Assembly: GCA_030665705.1 (NCBI GenBank)
Contig: DAOUZG010000030.1
Coordinates: forward strand, 1 to 10,664
From: Deltaproteobacteria bacterium
GTDB lineage: Bacteria > Myxococcota_A > UBA9160 > SZUA-336
Direction: 5' to 3'
DNA: 10,664 nucleotides
This document shows, in pieces, positions 1-5,664 of the stretch; positions within the stretch are counted from its first letter, which is position 1; each line of letters starts with the position of its first letter. Position numbers and translations under genes: made by a program. The notes below the pieces were generated by a model. That model was not told the origin of the DNA. It worked only from the letters and a program-made list of their open reading frames with translations, and made no database searches.

Positions 1-53
1 CAGGCACCCCGGAACCCGACGTGCTCCACGGGCTGACGCTCGTGCCGCGGTGA
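1..53 (+). CDS. C-terminal end of an upstream gene (partial, unidentified)
   Basis: Reading from base 3, the frame is open to a TGA stop at 51-53 and gives a short tail ending in ...DVLHGLTLVPR. Almost every codon ends in G or C, as in the confirmed genes of this window, which favours real coding. Only about 16 residues are visible, so no family can be assigned. The next gene begins 58 bases downstream on the same strand, so the two could be cotranscribed. The alternative is that this is non-coding sequence that is open by chance in high-GC DNA. Confidence 0.35.
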   Translation, partial: GTPEPDVLHGLTLVPR

Positions 54-95
54 TGCCATCTCGGTCTGGCCGGGTGTAGGCTCTCCCACAACTTC

Positions 96-104
96 GAAGG
101 GGGG
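96..104 (+). promoter_or_regulatory. Ribosome binding site for the TTG start of the PHP hydrolase
   Basis: The purine run GAAGGGGGG lies 7 bases before the TTG at 112 and fits a Shine-Dalgarno site. A second run, GGGGAG at 114-119, lies 7 bases before an in-frame GTG at 127. Either start is possible, and both leave an intact signal peptide. No convincing -35/-10 pair is visible between 54 and 95. Confidence 0.45.
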
Positions 105-111
105 CCGGACC

Positions 112-2790
112 TTGGGGAGACACACGGTGGGGAGACCGAGCCGGAATGCGGCCGCGTGGGCGCTAGCCGTAGCCGTTGGCCTCTTGTTTGCTCGCCCGGC
201 CTTGGCTGAGACCCGACCCTGGGCGGTTCGGGTCGACGAAGAGAACGCCGGTCGGACGCTCGTGGGCGGGCCCGATGCGATCGGGGGGGTCGGCGATTGG
301 GCTTTCGGCAACGGGACACTCTGTGCGGTCGTGAGCGATCCGTCCCACGAAAACGACGTCTCCGTTACGGGCGGTGCGTTGGTGGATCTCGGCCACTGCG
401 GGAGGGACGACGATCAGTTTCTGATCCTGGAGCAGCTTCTCAATCTCTCTCTCGCCAACCTGGTTACGGTCACGAGCGTGACGCCGACGACGGACACGGT
501 CTCCGCGAAGGTCGTCACACGCGGCGAGCGGGAAGGCGTAGTCCTCGAGACGAGCTACACCCTCGATCTCGAGCAGCCGACCCGCCTCCGTGTGGTCTCG
601 CGGCTTACGAGACGTACGGAGGGCGCCTCGGTATTCGGGGTCGGAGTGACCCTCGCCAACGTCGAGGCGTTGAGACCGTTCGTGCTCTCGACCCGGAACA
701 CCGCCTGGTCTCGGGGATTTGTGCACGTCCCCTTTTTCGGAAAGGGGATGGGCGCTGCGGGCCGCGCGGCGGTTCCGATGGACGTCCTCGTCACGGTCGG
801 AGAGAGTGCGATCGACCCGGGCATCGCCTATGGCACCCGGCTTGTCTCCGCCCGCCGCGAGTCTGCATCGGGGGAGCTCGTCGAGGTGCCGCGCTTCATC
901 CTGGCGGACGACATGGTCTCCATCCTCGCGGTCTTCGTCCGTCCCTTCTGGATCGGTGATGGAACCGGGCTAGGCTGGCTCCAGTTCCTGCAGACCCGAT
1001 TCATGGATCTCGCGATCGGCGACGCACTCGTGATCGAGCAGGAGCTCTGGGTCGGTGAGCGATCGGACGTCGCTTCGGTAACGAATCAGCTTTTCGCCGA
1101 TGAGCCGCTCGTCTTCGGGCGAGTCGACGATGCGACCGCGCGGATCCACATCGATCGCGCCGACGAAACCCCCTTCACCGAGGTTCGCCCCGACAACGAT
1201 GGGTCCTTCGGACTCCGCCTCCCTCCCGGCGAGTACCGCATCAGGGCTCTGGCCGCGGGCGGACGCGAGGCGCGGAGCTCCTTCCGGGTCCGAGACCCCG
1301 AGCTCGACCTCGGCACCGTCGAGCTCGGTCCCGCGGCCCGCGTGCGCCTGCCCCGGGGGAGCCCGATGCGGCTCGTCTTCCTCGGTCAGGATGGAACTCC
1401 CGATCCCCGGTTCGGAGACGAGCTCCTCGGCTTCACGTTGATCGGTGGCGAGGAGGTTCGACAGACGGCCGGAGTCCGCTATGTGCCCCTGTCGGGATCA
1501 TCGGACGACCCGGCATGGGTCGTCGTTCCGCCCGGACGCTATCGGGTACTCGCGACACGCGGTCCGGAGTTCTCGGTGACGCAAGCTCAGCTCGTCGTCG
1601 AAGCGGGAGAGACCGTCACCCTCGCGATCGAGCCTCCTCGTCGTGAGCTCGAGACGCCCGGCTGGATCTCGGCGGACTTCCACGTGCATGCGAGCCCGAG
1701 TCTCGACACGGCGCTTCCCCTTCGCACCCGCGTGGCCTCCTACGTCGCCGAGGGAGCGGAGGTCCTGATCTCGAGCGATCACGACATCGTCACGGATTAC
1801 GCGCCGCTCATCGCCGAGCTCGGCCTCGAAGACGAGCTAGCCAGCATGGTGGGACTCGAGGTGACGAGCGAGGTCAAGACGAAGGTCGCACCTCACACCA
1901 TCGGCCACGCCAACGCCTTCCCGGTGCCCATCCGACCGAAGGCGTATCGACGCGGTGCCGTTCCCAACGAGGGTCGCCGATGGCGCGAGATCATCGCGGA
2001 TCTGCGCGCGCTCGGAGGGGAGCGTGTCGTCCAGCTCAACCACCCGCGGCACCCTGGCGGCGTGATGCATCCCCGCGATCTCTTTACGCACCTCGCCTCT
2101 GTGGGCAGACCCTTTGATCCGACACGGCCACTCTCGGAGCCTCCAAACCACGTTCTCATCGAGAGAGACCCTGCAACCGGGATCCGCGATATCGACTTCG
2201 ACGCGATCGAGCTGCTCAACGGCGCCCAGATGGACGCCTACCAACTGGTGCGGGAAGACTGGTTCTCTCTGCTACGTCAGGGGATCGTTCTGACCGCCAC
2301 CGCGAACAGCGACTCTCACACCCTGCAGGCTCTGGTTGCGGCTCCTCGCAACTACGTACGGGTCTCTCGCGACAGTCTATCGGGGTTCAACGCTGACGAG
2401 TTCGTGCGCTCCGTCCGCGCACACCGCACTTTCGGAACGACGGGGCCCGTAATCGACGTGGAGCTCGGAGGAGCCGGTATCGGCGAGCGATTCCGGGGCG
2501 GCACGGGCACGCTTCGGCTCGCCGTGCGCGCCGCCGGCTGGGTCCCCGTGTCCGAGGCACGCGTGTACGTGAGCGGGGTACTCGCGTACACCGGCTCCGT
2601 TTCGAGCGGCGGTGTCCTCGCGGTGCCTCTGGAGTTCCCGCGCGACTCGTTCGTGACCGTCGAGGTCGAGGGGATCCCCGACGATCTCTACGCCTCGATT
2701 CTACCGGGCCTCGTTCCGTTCGCCTTCTCCAACCCTGTTTTCGTCGATGCGGATGGCGACGGCGCGTGGAGCCCACCCGGACTCGAGTGA
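112..2790 (+). CDS. Secreted CehA/McbA-family PHP-domain metallohydrolase
   Basis: The 892-residue product starts with a Sec signal peptide: a hydrophobic stretch at residues 13-27 and a likely cut after A30-L31-A32. Next comes a beta-rich region (about 33-330). Two short beta modules follow, each with a PPG[ER]YR motif (P371-R376 and P473-R478), like carboxypeptidase-regulatory-like folds. The PHP domain begins near residue 517. It carries the expected metal ligands: D522-F-H524-V-H526, D556-H557-D558, E583, H599 (GHANAFPV), H644 (LNHPR) and D734-S-D-S-H736-type residues in ANSDSHT. The C-terminus (about 790-892) is another beta module ending in VDADGDG, which may bind calcium. CehA/McbA members are metal-dependent hydrolases, some acting on carbamate esters such as carbaryl, but the substrate here cannot be read from sequence. 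The protein is probably periplasmic or extracellular. The TTG start is chosen for its ribosome site; GTG at 127 is the alternative. Confidence 0.85.
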   Translation: MGRHTVGRPSRNAAAWALAVAVGLLFARPALAETRPWAVRVDEENAGRTLVGGPDAIGGVGDWAFGNGTLCAVVSDPSHENDVSVTGGALVDLGHCGRDDDQFLILEQLLNLSLANLVTVTSVTPTTDTVSAKVVTRGEREGVVLETSYTLDLEQPTRLRVVSRLTRRTEGASVFGVGVTLANVEALRPFVLSTRNTAWSRGFVHVPFFGKGMGAAGRAAVPMDVLVTVGESAIDPGIAYGTRLVSARRESASGELVEVPRFILADDMVSILAVFVRPFWIGDGTGLGWLQFLQTRFMDLAIGDALVIEQELWVGERSDVASVTNQLFADEPLVFGRVDDATARIHIDRADETPFTEVRPDNDGSFGLRLPPGEYRIRALAAGGREARSSFRVRDPELDLGTVELGPAARVRLPRGSPMRLVFLGQDGTPDPRFGDELLGFTLIGGEEVRQTAGVRYVPLSGSSDDPAWVVVPPGRYRVLATRGPEFSVTQAQLVVEAGETVTLAIEPPRRELETPGWISADFHVHASPSLDTALPLRTRVASYVAEGAEVLISSDHDIVTDYAPLIAELGLEDELASMVGLEVTSEVKTKVAPHTIGHANAFPVPIRPKAYRRGAVPNEGRRWREIIADLRALGGERVVQLNHPRHPGGVMHPRDLFTHLASVGRPFDPTRPLSEPPNHVLIERDPATGIRDIDFDAIELLNGAQMDAYQLVREDWFSLLRQGIVLTATANSDSHTLQALVAAPRNYVRVSRDSLSGFNADEFVRSVRAHRTFGTTGPVIDVELGGAGIGERFRGGTGTLRLAVRAAGWVPVSEARVYVSGVLAYTGSVSSGGVLAVPLEFPRDSFVTVEVEGIPDDLYASILPGLVPFAFSNPVFVDADGDGAWSPPGLE

Positions 2791-2806
2791 GCGATGGATC
2801 GTTCCG

Positions 2807-3607
2807 TCAGGCGAGCCGCCCGGGGACGAAGGGGTGGGAGCTGGAGAGCCCGCCGCAGGCGGCGATGGCCTGGCCGTTGATGTAGCTCGACTCTTCACTT
2901 GCCAGGAAGAGTGCGAGGTTCGCGATCTCCTCGGGCTGCCCGGCGCGTCGGGTCGGATTGAGCTGGCCGATCCGGTGCTCGGTGCCGCGCTGCCGGGCCA
3001 GCTCGAACATGGGACGCGTCATCGCGGTTTCGATCAGTCCCGGACAGATCGCGTTGACGCGCACTCCGGTTCCGGCAAGCTGGTTCGCGGCGGTCTGCAC
3101 CAGACTGATGATGCCGGCCTTGCTCGCACTGTATTGGGTCGAGCCGGCCGCCGACCGGAGCCCCGCCACGGAGGCGGTGCAGACGATCGATCCTCCCCCA
3201 CCCTTCGCGATGACCGGGGCCGCGTGCTTGATTCCGAGAAACGCGCCGATCAGGTTGACCCGGAGGACCTCGAGCCAGTCCTCCACCGTGAGTTCCAGAA
3301 CCGGAACCGGCCGACCGCTGATCCCCGCGTTTGCGAACAGCACCTCGAGCCCGCCGAATCGCTTCACGCACTCCTCCACGGCTGCCCGAACCTCCGCCTC
3401 GTGCGCCACGTCGATTCTCTGTGCGAACCCTTCGCCCCCCTCTCGCTTCAGCTCCTCGACCGTCTCGGACAGACCCTGATCGTTGACGTCTGCCGCCAGG
3501 ACCCGTGCGCCGTTCCGCGCGAACAGGAGTGCTGCTGCCCGGCCGATTCCGCTTGCCGCGCCGGTCACGATCGCGCGCTTCCCCTCCAACCTTCGTTTCT
3601 CGTCCAT
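2807..3607 (-). CDS. Short-chain dehydrogenase/reductase (SDR), third gene of the agu unit
   Basis: The 266-residue product is a classical SDR with a Rossmann fold. Visible motifs are the dinucleotide loop T15-G-A-A-S-G-I-G22, D40 at the end of the second strand (favours NAD over NADP), N92-A-G, N118, catalytic S146, and Y159-S-A-S-K163. ICPG (187-190) and SYINGQAI (241-248) are also typical. In the usual late [VD]-D-G-G motif the Asp is replaced by C251 (A-A-C-G-G). The frame stays open upstream to a GTG at 3697, with an ATG at 3643. I chose the ATG at 3607 because it gives the family's normal N-terminus and length and avoids overlap: aguA stops 4 bases earlier. No clear Shine-Dalgarno precedes it, which suggests coupling to aguA translation. 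The substrate is unknown. A role in amine or aldehyde metabolism is possible from context only. Confidence 0.85.
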   Translation of the reverse strand: MDEKRRLEGKRAIVTGAASGIGRAAALLFARNGARVLAADVNDQGLSETVEELKREGGEGFAQRIDVAHEAEVRAAVEECVKRFGGLEVLFANAGISGRPVPVLELTVEDWLEVLRVNLIGAFLGIKHAAPVIAKGGGGSIVCTASVAGLRSAAGSTQYSASKAGIISLVQTAANQLAGTGVRVNAICPGLIETAMTRPMFELARQRGTEHRIGQLNPTRRAGQPEEIANLALFLASEESSYINGQAIAACGGLSSSHPFVPGRLA

Positions 3608-3611
3608 GGCG

Positions 3612-4691
3612 TCAGGGTAACCGGAAGGACCGAGTTTTCGCATCCGACGGAGGTTCTCCTCGGGAGGTCGGCTGCTGCTGGGTGAGGCAGTGGACACCTC
3701 CGAGGCCGCGCACGAGTACTCGGCAGGGGACGCCGATCACACGCCGCTCGGGGAAGAGCGGGGTGAGCCGCTCGAGCGCAGTCCAGTCCGTCGGGACACC
3801 GAAGACCGGCACCAGAACCTGGGAGTTCGAGATGTAGAAGTTCACGTGGCTCGCGGGCAGTCGCTCACCCTCCGCCTCGATCGGCGGCGGCATGGGGATT
3901 TCGATGACCTCGAGCGGTCGACCTCTCGCGTCCCGGGCCTCCCGGAGCCGCGAGAGGCACGCCTCCAGAACCTCGTGGTTGGCGTCGTGGGGGTTTGTCT
4001 CCCGGGCGCAGACCACTCGACCCGGGCCGACGAAGCGAGCCACATCGTCGATGTGGCCGTCGGTGTCGTCCCCATCGATCCCACCCGGCAACCAAACGAC
4101 GTGCCCGAGGCCGAGCAGCTCGGAGAGCCGTTCTTCCAGATCCGCACGGGAGAGCCCCGGGTTACGGGCGGGGTCGATCAGCGTCGGCTCGGTTGCGAGC
4201 AGCGTCCCCTCCCCGTCGACGTCGAGCGCACCCCCTTCGACGACGAGTCCCGGCTTGAGCGTCTTGGCTCCAGCAAGCCGCGCCACGATCCCCGCAAGGG
4301 CATTGTCTCGGTCCCACGGAGGGTACTTTCCGCCCCACGCGTTGAAGGTCCAGTCGAGGGCCACGAGCTCTCCCCGACCATCCAGGACGAAGGTGGGGCC
4401 GGTATCGCGCAGCCACGAGTCGTCGGTCGAGGCGGTGTGGAGCGCGATCCGCGCATCCGAGCCGAGCGGCCCCAGTTTCTTCCGGACGTGACGTTCGTGC
4501 TCCGCGTCCTGCACGAGGAGCCCGATCGGCTCACTCTCGACGAGCAGTCGCACGAGCACACCGAACTCCTGCTCCGCCTCGTCGAGACACCCGGGCCACG
4601 TCTCCGCGTTGTACGGCCAGCCCAACCATGTGGCTGCGTGGGGCTCCCACTCGGCGGGAAGCCGCAAGCCGGAGCCCCGGTTCTTTGCCAC
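3612..4691 (-). CDS. aguA: Agmatine deiminase
   Basis: This 359-residue protein hydrolyses agmatine to N-carbamoylputrescine and ammonia, in the cytoplasm, as part of the arginine-to-putrescine route. It belongs to the agmatine deiminase / Porphyromonas-type peptidylarginine deiminase family and has that family's usual length. Diagnostic parts are the N-terminal PAEWEPHAATWLGWP (residues 12-26), W93-L-R-D96-T-G-P, E152-G-G, the D211-G-H213-I-D-D segment with the catalytic His, P279-A-S-H-V-N-F-Y, and the catalytic C335 in GGVHCLTQQ. The usual Asn two residues before the Cys is Val here. The start is GTG, 2 bases after the aguB stop, with no Shine-Dalgarno of its own, so translation is probably coupled to aguB. 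Agmatine-specific activity rather than peptidylarginine deiminase activity is supported by the adjacent aguB. Confidence 0.93.
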   Translation of the reverse strand: MAKNRGSGLRLPAEWEPHAATWLGWPYNAETWPGCLDEAEQEFGVLVRLLVESEPIGLLVQDAEHERHVRKKLGPLGSDARIALHTASTDDSWLRDTGPTFVLDGRGELVALDWTFNAWGGKYPPWDRDNALAGIVARLAGAKTLKPGLVVEGGALDVDGEGTLLATEPTLIDPARNPGLSRADLEERLSELLGLGHVVWLPGGIDGDDTDGHIDDVARFVGPGRVVCARETNPHDANHEVLEACLSRLREARDARGRPLEVIEIPMPPPIEAEGERLPASHVNFYISNSQVLVPVFGVPTDWTALERLTPLFPERRVIGVPCRVLVRGLGGVHCLTQQQPTSRGEPPSDAKTRSFRLP

Positions 4692-4693
4692 GT

Positions 4694-5569
4694 TCAGCGG
4701 CGATAACGGACGAGGAGGTCGCCGTAGGCGTCCACGCGCCGGTCCCGGAGGAAGGGCCAGCTCCGACGCTGCTCCTCGATCCGTGAGAGTGGGCAGTCGA
4801 CGATGAGGACGGCCTCACGATCGGGTGGAGCTTCCTCCAGAATCCGTCCCTGCGGATCCGCGACGAATGAGGATCCGTAGAACTCGAGGTTCTGTTCCCG
4901 ACCCACGCGGTTCACCGCGGCGACGAAGACCCCGTTGGCGATGGCGTGAGCCCGCTGGATGGTGATCCAGGAGTCCCGCCCTGCGGCCCGCTCCTCGTTT
5001 CCCTCGTCAGGTACCCAGCCAATCGCCGTCGGGAAAAAGAGAACCTCCGCGCCGTCCAGGGCCACGAGCCGCGCCGCCTCGGGAAACCACTGGTCCCAGC
5101 AGATGAGCAGCCCGACCCGTCCTGCCCGCGTGTCGAAGGAGCGGAATCCGAGGTCTCCCGGCGCGAAGTAGAACTTCTCGGAGAAAAGCGGGTCGTCCGG
5201 GATGTGCATCTTGCGGTAGAGCCCCGCAATCGATCCGTCCGCATCGAGCACGACGGCGCTGTTGTGGTAGACGCCGGCACCCCGCCGCTCGAAGATCGGT
5301 GCGACCAGGACAAGCCCGAGCGACGAGGAGAGCTTCGAGAGGCGCTCGGTCGTCGGTCCGGGGATCGGCTCTGCGAGATCGAACCGATCGGCCCGCTCCT
5401 CCTGGGGGAAGTACCGGGTTCGGAACAGCTCCGGGAGACAGACGATCTCGGCGCCGCGCTGGGCGGCGTCGCGAATCGCGGACTCCGCACGCTCCACGTT
5501 GAGCTTGGGCTCCTCGTCCATCTGGAGCTGGACGAGGGCGATCCGCCGGACTCGCGTTTCTGGGGCCAT
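4694..5569 (-). CDS. aguB: N-carbamoylputrescine amidohydrolase
   Basis: This 291-residue member of the nitrilase/carbon-nitrogen hydrolase superfamily cleaves N-carbamoylputrescine to putrescine, CO2 and ammonia, the step after agmatine deiminase. The catalytic triad is visible: E47 in LPELF, K120 in YRKMHIP and C157 in LLICWDQWFPEAAR. The CWDQWFPEAAR form and the SWITIQRAHAIANG segment (200-213) are typical of the AguB branch rather than of general nitrilases. The ATG at 5567-5569 gives the expected N-terminus. It is preceded by only a weak GGA, so the message may be leaderless (see the promoter entry). It is the first gene of an aguB-aguA-SDR unit and lies 95 bases after the topoisomerase stop. 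Confidence 0.93.
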   Translation of the reverse strand: MAPETRVRRIALVQLQMDEEPKLNVERAESAIRDAAQRGAEIVCLPELFRTRYFPQEERADRFDLAEPIPGPTTERLSKLSSSLGLVLVAPIFERRGAGVYHNSAVVLDADGSIAGLYRKMHIPDDPLFSEKFYFAPGDLGFRSFDTRAGRVGLLICWDQWFPEAARLVALDGAEVLFFPTAIGWVPDEGNEERAAGRDSWITIQRAHAIANGVFVAAVNRVGREQNLEFYGSSFVADPQGRILEEAPPDREAVLIVDCPLSRIEEQRRSWPFLRDRRVDAYGDLLVRYRR

Positions 5570-5576
5570 GGGGTCC

Positions 5577-5604
5577 AGTATCGCGCGGCCGCACGCGGCG
5601 ACAA
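5577..5604 (-). promoter_or_regulatory. Candidate sigma70-type promoter for aguB-aguA-SDR
   Basis: On the minus strand TTGTCG (5599-5604) and GATACT (5577-5582) are separated by 16 bases. Each matches the sigma70 consensus at 4 of 6 positions. A start site 7-8 bases below the -10 would fall at about 5569-5570, on or beside the aguB ATG, which would give a leaderless transcript. That fits the lack of a good Shine-Dalgarno. This is by-eye matching only. Read-through from the topoisomerase gene is the alternative. Confidence 0.3.
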
Positions 5605-5664
5605 GGGCCCCACGATCGGCGGCGCTGAGCAGCCCGCGAGGGGAGTGGGTTTTTGAGATGGGTT

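Noticed and set aside
2747..3685. A 312-codon plus-strand open frame opposite the SDR
   Set aside because: It overlaps the end of the PHP hydrolase and mirrors the SDR gene. No domain motif is seen.
3690..4706. A 338-codon plus-strand open frame opposite aguA
   Set aside because: It shadows agmatine deiminase, whose catalytic residues are all present on the minus strand. The plus-strand product has no family features.
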